From Atkinsonella hypoxylon (lineage: Eukaryota > Ascomycota > Sordariomycetes > Hypocreales > Clavicipitaceae): 64,000 bases of DNA. Position 1 is the first letter of the stretch; the number at the start of each line of letters is the position of its first letter. Both the position numbers and the translations under genes were made by a program. Below, one piece after another: positions 23,278-35,895 of this stretch. A model generated the notes under the pieces. The model saw only the letters and a list, made by a program, of their open reading frames with translations. It made no database searches and had not been told where the DNA came from. The stretch lies in the NCBI GenBank assembly GCA_000729835.1, contig JFHB01000013.1, forward strand, positions 186,001-250,000, in the 5' to 3' direction.

Positions 23278-23405
23278 CCCAACGCCAACGCCAACGCCAA
23301 CGCCAACGAATAACGAATAACGAATAACGAAAACGAATAACGAATAACGAATAACGAAAACGAATAACGAATAACGAATAACGAAAACGAATAACGAAAA
23401 CGAAT
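23278..23405. repeat. Nested minisatellite (AACGCC then AATAACG/AAAACG units)
   Basis: Four to five AACGCC hexamers lead directly into groups of AATAACG heptamers, each group closed by an AAAACG variant. The AAAACG-closed groups repeat four times, so there is a higher-order unit of roughly 20-27 bases. Confidence 0.9.
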
Positions 23406-24261
23406 GCTGGTTGGTCAATGTACTCTGTACCCCGCAACCACGAGACGGCAACCGCCCGGACTTTCAAGTGAATAGGTTGTCCCCTCCCGGCTCAAAAAAG
23501 GCCGGTCGGCTAGAGTCCTAGTCCTAGCTATAATGCAGTATGCTTCCATCCGTGTCATAACAGCATTGTATACAAGTTGTCACTGAATCGATTTCGCTAT
23601 AACCCTATTGGCAAGGCAGGCTGTGAGTGTCCAGGACATCACCGCTGACAGAATAAAATCCCCAAGCACGAATGCGGGCAACGTGATTGCTTCATTATGC
23701 ATAACTCGTCATCATGTGCATGTGTCCCATCGCAACGCCACCGATTCCAGCCTGTCTAAACACACGATAGCTTTCCCATCCTGATCCCCAACCTTAGGAA
23801 GGTGTCATCCCTTCTCGACTTCCAGATGTGAGCGAGATAAAAAGATGAAAAGAGAAAAGAAAACACAAAACAAGAACAAAGAACATTGGTTTTTTTTTTC
23901 TTTCTGTCTTTTTGCGAGAAAAAAAGACCCCAAGATGGAATGGCGCCTCCATTCTTGCCGCTGTGTGTAATACGCTTATATGCCCCATGCTGTCACGACA
24001 CCTTACATCTTGATACGGTGTACGATAAAATAAAAATTCCCTTCCGATAAACACCATGTATGCCGCTTTAATACGCGTCTCTGCCTCTGCTGGGACTTCG
24101 GTATATTCCTTGCCGAGATCGTTCCTGGGCAAGCCTCTGGCTTGCTGCTTTGTCAAAGCCACATATATCTACCAGATATACCAATCTGGGGGGAGGGGGA
24201 AAAGACAGGAAATCAGCAGGACTTTCCATATGAAAATGGATTCATCTCCTTTGGAAAACAC

Positions 24262-27200
24262 TTACTTTTCATTGTCAATGACTTGCGACCGAACAGTTTC
24301 GAACCGCTGCTGACTCTCCATCCATGCCTGAGCTCTGCCTCTAGGATCCACCTTTTTCACCCACAATCGAAAATTTCCCGTCACCGGTCGGTGATCGCTG
24401 ACGCGAACTTCGTGTCTCTTGTAGTCCAGCTGTCGCACTCGGCCTTGCCCACGGTATAGAATTCGATCACACCATGCTGGGCTGCGCCGCTTCTCACTAG
24501 TGTCATATATATCCGTACCCACGTCATACTTGTACGTGGGTGAAAACGTAATGGGAACTTCTTCAAACGCACGCAGACGGAACGCAGCGTTGCGCCTTCG
24601 AGCAACGAGAAGCTGATCACGCTCGAGTAATTTTGAGAGCTGCTGTTGCTTCACAGCCTTGACGACTGTGTCGCGCGACATGGTATCGATTCGGTAGTTG
24701 AGATCGCCATTCAGGATACAGAGCTCGTGGTCAAGAATCATCGACCCATCACCTCCACCGGTAAATGTGTCTAAGCGTATGTCCTGATCACGCTCGATTG
24801 GGAACAGGCTGGCCTCGAGAATGGCCGCAATGTCATTGTGTCGCGAGTTGGCCGAGGTCTGCCCTGCGGCCAAATGGCAGTTGATGAAACAGAGCGACGT
24901 ATCATCCACTTTGAATCGGACGGCTACCGCGCCTTTGTTTCCGTGCAGGCCTCCCATTCCTCGTTTCACCTCCGCTGCACTGAGGTTCCGGACGCGGTCT
25001 CGTAAGCTCGCCTTGACGAACACGCAAGTAAACAGTCCTACGAGTGGGCATGACTGGAGAAGATGATACAAGTCGCTTGGTGGCATGTAGTCGTCCAATG
25101 ATTTGAGCAAAAAGTCCCTCCAGTCGCGATACTGATGACTCATCCGTTCCGGGTCAGGGCCTTCCTTCTTTTTGGATTTGAAAAGCCTCTTTGCGGTGGC
25201 CGTCTTGTCTTCCAAATCGACAAGTTCTTGAAATCCAAATATCAACATGTCGGGTGATCCGCTTGACTGTAACAGATGCTTGAAAAATTCTGCATCGCCA
25301 TCCGAATAACGCAAGCTGTGGGGGGTCGAAGCCCCAGCATTCCAAGTGAAGACCATGGCTTTGATCTCTTCGAACTCGCAATACTCTATGTCCCTGGACT
25401 TGAGGTCGTCTTCCAGCCAGGTGTCCTGCAGCATACCATCCCAGATTTTGACTTTGCCATCTGCCCCCAGAGACAGCACCTGTAAACGGTCCATTCGAAA
25501 AGCGCCAGAAGCGTCCAATTTCATCTTCAGAACAGAGTGTTCATGCGCTTGCCATTCTTTCTTGGTGGTCCAAGGCTGCTCAGTCGTGTCGTAAACACAT
25601 ATTTTGCCAGTGTTGTAGGCCGCCCACATATGGTTGCCCACGCCGGCCAGGCCGTTGATCTTCCAGGAACTAACGCTCAGAATCTTTTGGCACGAATAGT
25701 CCAAAGTGGAGAAGACGCTCACTTTACCGTCCATATGACCAAAGAACACCGTGCCCGGCGATGATGTCAGGGTTGTGCCGGCACTCACATCGCCGCAACC
25801 CTCGGCTGACAGCGGACGCACCAGCACCTGAAAAGGTGTGTTCCCATCTGCCGAAGGCTCGAAGACGCGAATTAGTTTGCCAGTCGCATACCATAACCTA
25901 TCACCAACAACTAACGAAAATGTATGTCCCCTGGGTATACGGCTTGCTTGAGTGATGGGGTGGCTGCTGAGACTGGGAATGCCGTCGCTGCCAGCGGGCC
26001 AGACGTTGAGAGTGCCCCCTTCATCCAAAGACCACAGATCATGATAGTGACGGTATATGCTCGTAATTTCGGCTTTGCCATGCGCGCCGGTTCTCAGCTC
26101 CCCGATGCGTTGGGTCGCTACCTCAACCTCCATCAGCTCTCCCATGTTTGTGCCTATCCATATAAAAGATCCCTCATGTCCTGGATCTGCTGCAGGCTTG
26201 AATGCCATGGATGTGGCTTTGACTCCCTCGGTGTGAGACAGACTCATAAGCTGCTCGCCATCCACCATGTCCCACACTCGCGTCAAGTGTCCGCTCGTAC
26301 AGACGACTCCCCCACATGCATCAAATATCTTCGGATCGTACTTGGTCTGCACCTCATAACAGCCCTTCTTGACGTATGGCGGTCGTCTATTGACGTTTGC
26401 GTTGTCTGGGAAAGTCTGCACGTGGTTGACAGGTTCAGAACTTGCTGAGGGACCTTCAGGGGAGCCGCTTCGTGGAGCTGATCGACTGACCGAGGATAGG
26501 GGTAAGGACGTCGTGCATAAATCCCGATCTCGATCCGCGACGCGTTCGATTGCCTTTGAGGGCCCTTGATTTCGCGATGGTAGTGCAGGGTACTGAAGTG
26601 TGTTCGATTGCCGCTGTGGCCGTGAATCGGGGATCGAGGGCGACGGCATGCTGTGTTTGGCGTCATCTCGTTGCGCAGGCCGCGGAGGCTTCCGTGGAGG
26701 AATAGCTATGCGGGAGGAGTTCGTATCATCAGAATACAGTGGTAAGTCTCCGGTCGAGCGGCTAGACGAATGGAAATATCTGTCGTCTACAGCGCGTTGT
26801 GCAGCGAGCGGTGGTCTCGAAATCCCGTTGATGCTTGCATCTCGCTCCATCCTCCGTCCCGCGAGTGCGTGATGCACCGGCGGAGGTTCAAATACGGTCG
26901 ACGAGGGCCTAACTTTACCCAAAAGTTGACTGATTGACCCTGGTCTTGGCCGTGTAGGCAATTGCGGCGGTATCTCAACGGCAACTTCCTTCTCAGGACT
27001 ACCCGGAGGGCTATTAAAGGGGGAAGTCTCATGAGCTATGCCTGGTTGAATGGGCTCCTTGGCCCTCAGAGCATCAGGTATCGGTGAGGTTGGCGTGATG
27101 TTTCGAGATCTGTCTAAGCGAGGAGCTGGCGGAGGGGGAGGTTGCTTGCTATCTCGCTTTAGATCCCCCGATCGCCTCGGAGGGGGCGGAGATGGTGGTC

Positions 27201-27904
27201 TGGACGAGCTTGTTCGCGGCGATCGAGGAGCTGTCAGAGGGTGACTCGGGGTCACGGGTCGACTGGGAAGTTTCAGCGGTGTCGCTGAACCCCCAGAAAG
27301 CTCTTGAGAGCTGGCAGTGGCTGGGTCCAGGAAAGGAGACTGGTCTGCCGCCACCATGACAGTTGGTTGAGGCTTGGGGGGTGACTGGGGCGGTAGAACC
27401 TTGAGCAATGGCGGAGGAAGCATCGTGGAGGCTACAGGTCTCAAATTCGAGGTCGCGGACGGTCGAGCTGATGGACGCGGTGTGGGCGGTGCCCCCTCAC
27501 CACGGGAGGAACTTGCGAACTCGCTCGGCCGAAGCTGTGATGGTTTCGCGACAGGTTTGGCTGCGAAGCTCGCATGTTTGGACATGGACATGGACGGAGC
27601 GGGAGCTGGGCCGGAAACAAGAGACTCGTGCGCCGACTTGAAATTCCGCAGCCTGTCAGGCTTTGGAGCAGGCGATATTGGTGCGGCGGGAGCATTGTGT
27701 GCTGTAGGCGGCGTAGCATGATTCAAGTTCTCGAAACGCGCAAGAAGAGAGGAGACGGGTTTCTGCCGAGATATCAATGTCAGCATAGAGGGACCTTTTC
27801 CTTGATGATAGCAGGTCTAGGCGCAATTCACGCACAATCGATGAGCCATCGGGGCCATCGGGGGCATCGGGGGCATCGGGGTCATCGTTGGCTGGCGGCC
27901 CCAT
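24262..27904 (-). CDS. WD40-containing inositol-polyphosphate 5-phosphatase
   Basis: Exon 1 27904..27836, a 73 bp intron (GTGCGT donor, CGGCAG acceptor), exon 2 27762..24262; 1,189 residues. Splicing gives SSI-KPVSSLLARFENL. An unspliced reading starting at 27786 is possible but less family-like. Residues 1-480 are proline/serine-rich and disordered. About 480-840 form a WD40-like propeller (KIFDACGGVVCTSGHLTRVW, VKIWDGML). From about 845 comes the IPPc catalytic domain: FTWNAGAS, FGFQELVDL, NKGAVAVRF, INCHLAAGQ, ILNGDLNYRI, SPAWCDRILYRG and SDHRPVTGNF, with the Mg-binding and catalytic residues of the endonuclease/phosphatase fold. It should remove the 5-phosphate from PI(4,5)P2 or related lipids and influence membrane traffic and actin. 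Exon 1 encodes an Asp-Pro-Ala/Gly repeat that is also a DNA tandem repeat. A further in-frame Met lies upstream at 27964. Confidence 0.92.
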
Positions 27905-28591
27905 TTCGGGAGGAGGATGGGTTTGCGAGGACGAAGACGAAGACAAAGACAAAGACAAAGACAAAGACGAATACAGAACTGCAACGGCGGGGTCGTGACG
28001 GTCGAGATGTCGGCTTCAGCAACGCCCATGGTCCATAAAACGGGGTCTAAATCATGCCCACGGATGAGACTCAATGAAACCGATGGTGGCACGCGAATAG
28101 CAATAGCTACGGGCATGAACGGGCAGGATAAGATTTTGCTTCTTTCGGTTGCGGTCAGGTACAGGGGTCGCGGGTGGGATAACCATGGAGCTGATAGCTC
28201 GTGGGTAGGACGAGTTGGAGACGACCAATTTGTAGTTGTATGCAGGTTTCCGGAGAGCACGCGGGGTGTAACTAGTGCAACTAGTGCGGTGCTGGAGCTG
28301 GAGCTAGCTTGGATGGAATAAGCAGCGGCAGCAGCAGCAACAGCGGCAGTGGTTGCAGTAATTCTAACTACAAGCAGGTCCTGGTGGGCCTTGGCTGCCA
28401 CAGTAACTAACTATCCACCAGACCAGAACAGACCCCGTGCCATCAATGGATTGCAAGTGTACGTACCTCCCAAAGTCCCTTGAACCCGTACCGCTCTTCT
28501 GAACCCGTCTCGGACCCTTCAACCTTCTCTACATCATCACCGGCTATCAGACCAGACATCTCCGTCCCCTCGCAGCAGTGCATCCTTCACA
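27905..28591. promoter_or_regulatory. Divergent promoter region 5-phosphatase / small mitochondrial-type protein
   Basis: 687 bp between start codons. Contains an ACAAAG repeat (27940-27968), AGC-rich DNA near 28321-28350 and the CT-rich leader of the downstream plus-strand gene (28470-28590). Confidence 0.5.
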
Positions 28592-29168
28592 ATGAACACA
28601 GTAAGTCCTTCCCCTCACCTCAAACTCAGGCACTTATGCTTTCCATCTGACCTGCACCAGGTCCGCTCATTCTGGTTCGTCCCCAAAGCGCCACGAACCC
28701 TCCCGACAAAAAAAAAAAAATTCAAAAATAAAATCAAAAATAAATCAACATCCGCAAAACTAACATGCAATCTACAGGCTCGGCTGGGGCTCTCTATGCG
28801 TAGGTAAGCACACGACAATCCGGCGTATCCCACCCCCTTCTTTCCGAACTGACATTCCTACAGCCGGCGGCGGCGCATACTACTTCGCCAAGCGAGAAAT
28901 CAACGCCGACCGACGCGCTAAGCTCGAAGCCGCCCGCACCAAGAAACAGGAAAACCGGTCCATCGAATACGCTGGGCTCGAGCCCGCGTCAGGGAATGCG
29001 ACTGCTCCTGCGAGAACGGACGCGGCGGGTTCGCCTAGTTCGGAACTGAGTCAGGATCCTGCTGCAACGAGACATGCTGCGGTGACGGAAGCGGATCGGA
29101 GGGGGGAGAAGAGTAAATTCGAGAGCTCTGCGCCGTATAGGAGTCCGAAAGGCGATAGATTCTCCTAG
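28592..29168 (+). CDS. Small protein resembling the DUF4748-like family, three exons
   Basis: Proposed exons are 28592..28600, 28778..28799 and 28864..29168, giving 111 residues. Intron 1 has a GTAAGT donor, CTAAC branch site and CTACAG acceptor. Intron 2 uses GTAGGT, chosen because it preserves the frame, although a stronger-looking GTAAGC lies five bases downstream. The conserved-looking core is GGGAYYFAKREINADRRAKL. A short Gly-rich/aromatic segment followed by a basic helix is typical of small fungal proteins thought to sit in the mitochondrial inner membrane, and I recall the DUF4748 family looking like this. The C-terminal 60 residues are disordered and end SAPYRSPKGDRFS. The last exon is solid; the first two and the family assignment are inference. 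Confidence 0.5.
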
Positions 29169-29787
29169 GTATTGAGGAATGGCGCCGAGCTGCGGTCCGG
29201 CAATCTTCTTGCCATATCGGCTCCGCGGCCTACTTCGGCTGGTGTGCCGGTTGCCTTGAAGCTGAGCGGGCGACGTCTTGTACATCATTATTGCTATTCC
29301 ACAGAAAGAAATCTCTGCTATTTTACGTCCAACGGCCTTGCTCGCAATGTCTTGTCCTGACGCCACAACTTGTCGGTGGTTTTGGCTTACCACGCAACAT
29401 GCGACATTAATCACAGCCGCCAAGCCGGCTCCGAAGTAAATGGAAGCCATGACATCTACATGGTACATGGTGTGACCCTCGACCCAAGTTTAGAGCAATG
29501 GGAAACAGGTCCTACATGACATACATGATATGAGCCTTGCTCTCTCTTACCTTCGTCGCTCCCGCTCAGCCGTCCGTTGAACCCACATCATGCCATGCTC
29601 CACCCTCGAAATGGCACGGATCTCCGATTGGCTCCCCTGTTCTCTGACGCATCCACAGTAACTACCGAGTAACTAGTTAGTCAGCTTCCTGTGAAGCTTT
29701 CTAGAGCTTCCACTTCGTAACCACCCGATCACCATCACCATCACCACCACCATCACCACAAAAGGCCGCCCACACCAGGCCAACGCA
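29169..29787. other. Intergenic, no supported gene
   Basis: Between two plus-strand genes. It includes the 3' UTR of the small gene and the promoter of the CID protein, with a CACCAT-type run near 29730-29760. A minus-strand open frame over 28989-29468 overlaps the small gene and lacks family resemblance. Confidence 0.6.
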
Positions 29788-31375
29788 ATGGCCAGTCCCG
29801 AGCTCGCCATCGCCAAAGCGGCCCTCTCGGCATCCCTCTTCCGCGCCGATCCAACATCCACAAGTCGCCCATCAATCGATTCCTTCATCCAGCTCCTCAA
29901 CTCGACGCTCACGCAATGCTCCCGCCCCAATGTCCAGGTTCGTCCCGCACCTCTCATCTCACCACGGAACCCCCCAAGCCCCGTGCCTCCAAGCTAATCC
30001 AGGCACCCAGAGCTGCAAAGACTACATCGTGAGCAACATCGCCCTCTCAAGCGGCCGCACAACCGCCCTGGCAAAGTACCTCGTCGCCCTGTCCAAGGCC
30101 CAGCTCGACGAGGCGCCGCGCCCGAGCCCCAAGCGTCGCCGCCTGCACGTCCTCTACATCGCCAACGACGCGCTGCACCACCTCCAGGGCCGGCGCGACT
30201 TCAGCGCCGCCTGGGAGCCCTTCTTGCCCGCGCTCTTTGCCTCCGCCTCGTGCGGCGACAAGGCCCCGAGGCATAGGCGCAAACTCGAGGACCTGATCGC
30301 CTTGTGGCGAGAACGGCACTACGTCTCCGAGGACGCTGTCGTCAAGTTGAGCGCGGCGCTGTCCGGCGGCGCACCACTTCCTGCTGCGACGCCCGAGCCC
30401 GCGACTGCCTCCCTCCGATTAGCCAAGGAAGCGCCGTACGTCCTCCCTTCTTCGCACGGCGACCCGGCTACCCCGTGGTACGACCTCCCTGCTGCAACAT
30501 GGCTGCCTCACCTCGTGCCCAACTCGACGAGGCCCATGCTTCCGGAGATGATCAAGCCGGTCCAGCTTGTTCCAGGGCCAGCAGACAAGATTGTTGCCGC
30601 TGCGGTGAAAGCACTGCTCTCTGATGCAGAGAGGCTCTTTTCGAAGGAGGAGTTGCCTGAGCACGATGGCATAGTGGACATCAACGAGCTGGGAGAGAGG
30701 GTCGTGCTGGATGAAATCACGGGGGAGATTCTCAGCGGGGAGACATACTACGGGTGGTCTCGACGATTCTGCCAACGCATGAAGGATCGCAAGAAGGGAA
30801 TCCATTCCGGGAGACGCTCGTATTCCAGATCACGCTCCCGCTCCCGCTCCAGAGACAGAAGCTATTCTCGCGGCCGACCACGCAGTTCGTCTTCGCGTTC
30901 CTTCAAGCGCCGCCGCTTGTCACCGTCGACTCGTAGTCCAAGTCGTAGCGACAGCCCAAGGAGCTACTCACCCAGTCGATCACGTAGCCGTGACCGCTAC
31001 TCTCCCTCTCCAACTCGCCATCAAGCTTCTCAACAGGCTCATCCGCCTCCCCCCCCGCCGCCGCCGCCGCCATCAAACATGCCATTGAGCATGCCTATTC
31101 CTCCTCCACCAGCGGGTTATCAAGGACCATGGCCGCCACCTCCGCCACCTTTGCCTCCGAACATGAACGTGGCCCCGCAGGGCTGGATACCCCATCCTGC
31201 ATTCGCGGCCCAGATGATGGGTGCTTGGAATCAGGGACAAGCACCTCCGCCTCCGCCTCCACCTCCACAGCAGCACTTTAATAATTATAACAATCAAGGA
31301 TATGATAATCGGGGGTATAGGGGCCGTGGCAGGGGATATTATCGGGGTGGTGGCGGATATGGGAGAGGGAGGTAG
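29788..31375 (+). CDS. CID (RPR) domain protein with RS, proline and RGG-rich tail
   Basis: Exons 29788..29937 and 30011..31375 with a 73 bp intron; I chose the CCCAG acceptor because it keeps phase and gives NVQSCKDYIVSNIA. 504 residues. Residues 1-150 form a CID/ENTH-like helical domain, including RRRLHVLYIANDALHHL and HRRKLEDLIALWRERHYVS, which in this family binds the phosphorylated RNA polymerase II C-terminal domain. Residues about 300-365 are an RS domain; then come polyproline blocks with GYQGPWPPPPPP and a C-terminal RGG box (YRGRGRGYYRGGGGYGRGR). The layout resembles CHERP/SR-related splicing factors, so a nuclear role linking transcription with splicing or 3' processing is likely. 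It is convergent with the B56 gene. Exact orthology is uncertain. Confidence 0.85.
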
Positions 31376-31419
31376 TTTGTTGGGGAACACTCGGCAGCTC
31401 ATATCTCATATCTCATTCT

Positions 31420-31453
<34 letters not shown>

Positions 31454-32354
31454 ACCTTTTTATGGACAAGCCAATTCAAAGAAAAATGTCCACGCGCGAG
31501 ATAATCAATATATATCTGCATTGTTCGTGACGCCAATGTTGGAAAGTAGGAAAGTCTATCGGATTCAAATTTCGGCCGTCCGTTGTCTACACTGACGCAG
31601 CAACAATAAAAGGGTTTCTAAGCACCCGCATTTCTTATCCACACGGCACCATCCACCTCAGCGCTCATCCACCTCAACGCTCGTTGCAAGCCACATGTCC
31701 CTTCTTGGGCCCCGACGATAAGATAAGGAGCTCCAACATGAACAACGAAAACATGGCGAGCACCTTGCAAGCCTCGCACGCTTGCAAAATTTCTCTCCTC
31801 GACAACACAGCCAAGAAACAGCGGAAATGACACAACACAAAAAATTCACGAGTTCGACTACGAGAATAACGCCAACCTTAGCAGCGCGATGCAATTCTCG
31901 TATGCTTTTCCGTTTTTTTCTCCACTCCCTGATCCAATTGCGCATAAAAGAATAGAAAAAACGGCCAGAAAGGAGGCGTTGCGTCTCGGACCCTCACGCC
32001 ATATCGTAGGTACTTGTGAGAGAGACAGTTCGGTGCTGGCGCATATGCACGGCGTAGCACCAAAAGGGGGAAATGAAAAGTTAAATCATGTTTCAAAATT
32101 CCGTCATAAGAACCGTAACAATGGACGACAACATGCAGCTAAAGCCCTTTTTGTGCCACATTGATCCACGGGTTTGTGCGATATGGCCCTAAGATGATGG
32201 CTGATGCGGCCAGCAGGTTGTACGACTGGCCATTGTCGCACGCTTTATCTGGATGATATGCGGGGGTTGTCAAACAAACAGTACATAGAACGCCGCACAA
32301 AGCGCCAACAAATTTTTAATGACGTTGCTTCTCAGGACATTCTTGCTCAATCAA
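31376..32354. other. Convergent intergenic region
   Basis: Nearly 1 kb between the stops of the CID gene and the B56 gene. Apart from the GAT repeat I see only AT-rich, 3' UTR-like sequence and chance frames. Confidence 0.6.
31421..31453. repeat. GAT trinucleotide microsatellite
   Basis: Eleven consecutive GAT copies about 45 bp after the stop of the CID-protein gene, probably in its 3' UTR. Confidence 0.95.
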
Positions 32355-34648
32355 TCACCTGCTCCGAGTCGAGCTTTGTGAAGTCTGCCGTTCATGGCCC
32401 GCGGGTCGCCTGCCAGATGCATCCTGGAGCTTCAGAGAGTCCAATCGTTTCTGGTTGTCCTCGGTGTCGGGGTCGATTTCGTCAACGCGAGGCAACACCG
32501 CACCAACTTGCGGTCGTTGGGGAGCGTCAGCAGCATCGATTGATGCTCGCCTTTGGTCAGCCTTTTCAGCCAAGGCAGCCCACTTGCGTTTTCTAAGTGC
32601 CTCACGTTCCGCAGCACTATTTTGCTGCTCCGTATAGTCGTGAGAGCAGTCGTCAAAGAGCTGAGGGTTGATCTCCATGAACAACTTCATCGCGTTGTAA
32701 ACCATGCCATGGATTGTCCTGTTCCAGTGTCCCTTAGAATTCTCGTAGAGTGGCGCAAACATGATGGGTAGAATAATCTCTACATTGTCGCTGACGAGGT
32801 TGCAGAAATATTCGTTATTCCAAAAGTAGAGCGCTCGCTCTGCGACTTGGAAGTGAGGACTAGCCACAGACTTGGCCAGCTGATGAAATAAAGCCTCTTG
32901 GACCTTTGCAAACTCTGCAGGGTCCATGACCTCGAAAATGTCTTCTACCTCGTTCAAGAACATGACCTCTTTGGTGCTGTTGACCTTGGGCCAATAACGG
33001 AGCAGACCAAGAACGACCTGGTGGAATAATGCTCTGTCAGTCTACACCAACTCTCCAAACAAGCATACTGCCTCCCTGGCTGAACATGCTCCCGTAGGCA
33101 TCAACATTGGAGGGGAACTCACATCTTCGGTAAGGGATGCATCTTTTTCCAGGAACTGTACTATACAGTACGCCAGTTGTGGATGATACATGCTCAGGCT
33201 CTTGGGTTTGTGCAGTGGCAGTAAGACTCGCGTGAGGAAAATCTTGTGTTCCTCCTTCAAAGGCAGTGCAAAACCGTTGATGATGGAACCCAGAATCTCC
33301 AGCAACTCGGCGATACCATTAAATCGTTCTGTTTCGTATGTGAACTGGAAGAAGACGTTGTTTATCGATCGGCGGATAAAGGAGCGGAGATTGAGGAACT
33401 TTCCGTAGATTCGGTGGAGGGTCGTCTTGAGGAAGTCGCGCTCTCGTGGGTCTTCTGAATCAAAGAGGTCGAGCAGCTGCAAGACGAAGCTATGGTCTAT
33501 ATATGCCTTGGCAATGTTTGTGTTGAAGTCTTGACTCTCAATGAAGCGGAGAAAGAATTCGTAGACAACTTGGATGTGAGGCCATGCCACCTCCAAGACG
33601 GGTTCGTCCTCTTCGGGATCAAACGCTTCACCTTGGGGATTGATGGGAGGGGGAATTGGTCGGAATAAATTCTTGGCGAACATATCGACGACCCTCGGAT
33701 ACATGGGTTCCGTGATGACTTGCCTGTTGTTGGCGACGTAATCGAGCAGCTCGTGCAGGGCGAGACGTTTGATCTCCTTGGCCTTCATATCTCCGCTTGC
33801 ATCATTGAAGTCAAAGATGACATTACACTGATCAATCTTTTGCATGAAGAGCTCCTGTCTCCGGTTGGGAGGTACTTCGTGGAAACCTGGCAATTTCTCC
33901 AATTCTCTATGGGCCGAGATATCAAATCGAGACGAATGCTGTCTTTTCGGAGTTCGTAGGCCCTCGGGAATAGCATCACGATTATCAATGCCTCGGTGAA
34001 TCATGAGGGACTTCTGGCCGGCCTTGGGGGGGGCTAAATCGTGGGGCATAGTCTCGGCAGCACCCGGGGGAGGAACATGCTGCAAGATAGGTCAGCCCTC
34101 CGAATTCAATCGTCAATTGCTTCGTGCACGGTATCGGGGGACTCGTCTGCTTACGCCGGGGGTTGGACTGATGACGACTGTAGGGGGTAATCGAGCATTG
34201 CCATTGCCTCCATTTGGGCTTGAGGCGCGGCCGACGGGGCCAAAACGATCGGGATTGTTGGCCTGCTGGGCGGGGTTGGACGGCTGGTTGGCGTTTGCGT
34301 GATCTCCTTGTCCTGAGTTGAGCGGTAGGGGCTTGTTGCGGATATCGTTGAGCGCAGTGGAGGAGGAGCTTGGCGTCAGCACGGGAGACTGGTTAGATGA
34401 GTCTCGGGGTGAAGGGGACGATGTGCCATCCTTGGAGTCCTTATTCTTCTTGGAGGACTTGCTAGCGTCCTTGCCTCGCGCAAGCTATTTTGAGAAAGGG
34501 AGGGTGTCAACACGGTGCGCCAGCGCGTTGTTGCAACAGCGACGTCAGTGCCAGCCAGCCATCGGGCAAGGCTGAGAGCCCGCAACGACGATGGAGGCGA
34601 GATGAAGGATGTAGAGCAGCTTACCAGTCCTTTACCAAAGCGCTTCAT
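32355..34648 (-). CDS. RTS1: PP2A regulatory subunit B56 (Rts1/Par1 type)
   Basis: Four exons: 34648..34625, 34484..34155, 34079..33123 and 33017..32355. The introns have GTAAGC, GTAAGC and GTGAGT donors. Exon 1 encodes only MKRFGKGL. 657 residues. The N-terminal 180 residues are Ser/Lys-rich and disordered, with SSTALNDIRNKPLPLN. The B56 HEAT-repeat domain follows: LPGFHEVPPNRRQELFMQKI, FDFNDASGDMKAKEIKRLAL, LEVAWPHIQVVYEFFLRF, FVLQLLDLFDSEDPRERDFL, FALPLKEEHKIFL and, after the last intron, VVLGLLRYWPKVNSTKEVMF. This subunit directs PP2A to substrates with LxxIxE motifs, in cytokinesis, centromere protection and stress signalling. The C-terminal tail after QQNSAAEREALRKRKW is family-typical. 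All splice phases agree. Confidence 0.95.
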
Positions 34649-35298
34649 GATGATCGTCGACGGCACCTAGGCACTCGGGTTGTCGACGTCGATATGATGC
34701 TGAGTTGGTCGGCAGCTTGATAACTGCTTTTGCTTGTTACTGCAAGGTCGAGGCCGGGAATGAATGCGGTGGGGTAGCTCACAGAGACAAGATGAGGTGA
34801 GGTCAGGTGCAAGTCGTTCTCGCAGTGCTTGCTTGCTCTACGTAGTCCGTACGCACGGAGTACGTACGTGGGTGTTAATGGCGGAGCTTGTCAGGGAGGG
34901 GAGGAGGGGAGGGGGGGGGATAATTTGGTTTCGTGTAACGCCTTGAGCCTTGAACCATATGGAGCGTTCGGTGCTCGCGCGTCAGCCGTGTGGATGAGTA
35001 TCTTGGGTCAATAGATGTAGGATAGACTGGGCTCGCCAACCCAGCGTATAGTTATTGGAGGGGTAAAAAGAGTGAAATTATGATGGAGGCGTGTCGGGCA
35101 GTCTCTGCTGTCAAAGCGGCAGGATGGAACAGAGACGCCAGCCTAGGCCGCTGAGCAGCTATTTCAGTGACAAGAGAGGAGACAAAGAAACAGAATCGAC
35201 AGCACAAGATATTTGGTAGGCAGAGCAGCCGAGTTGTGAGGAGGGAACCCTTGTTTGGAAGGGCGGAGGGGGGCTAGTTGATTTAGACTTGAGGTTTA

Positions 35299-35322
35299 GA
35301 GCAAGAGAAAGAGCAGGAGAAA

Positions 35323-35378
<56 letters not shown>

Positions 35379-35391
35379 TGGATGGATGGAT
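35299..35391. repeat. (GGAGCA)n and GGAT microsatellites
   Basis: About a dozen imperfect GGAGCA/GAGCAG copies, then four GGAT tetramers. Confidence 0.9.
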
Positions 35392-35895
35392 GCTACTGTT
35401 GTCAGTTGTTGTTGTGGTGGCTCTGAGATGTCAACTGTGACTCTGTGAGCTCAGCTTGGTCCGTCCCGTCTGGTCTGCTGCATGCTGCATTGCATACCTA
35501 CCAGGTAGGTAGGTAGGTACCTGGTATGTTGCATGTACAGAGCACAGAGCACCTGCCAATAACTGAATGAATAAATGCCAGGACGTCTGGTGGGTTGATT
35601 TCGTTTTCATTTCAGACGGACGGTACGGTACGGGTGTGGGCTTGGGTTTGATCAGAGTCGGTCCGGATCAGGTTGCGCGCTGCTGCTGCTGCATGAACAC
35701 CCAGGGACCTAATAATACTACCGAAGCAAGAAACAGATAGATAGATACAAAGAAGGGAATTGTTTGATGATGGGGCCAGAATTGGATTGGCTTATTTTAT
35801 TGATGATGTCTCGCTGTTTTCTCCTTGACCCTCGTCTGGTTCGAAGCAGGGTGGAGAGTAGTTACGGAGTACAAAGTACAGACAGAGTAAGATAA

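Larger units (their letters stand above)
22623..24261. other. Intergenic region with several simple repeats
   Basis: 1.6 kb between two minus-strand genes. It includes the repeats listed separately, a TACTT/TTTTA-rich patch near 22980-23040 and the presumed 3' UTR of the 5-phosphatase gene (about 23,700-24,261). No credible coding frame. Confidence 0.6.
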
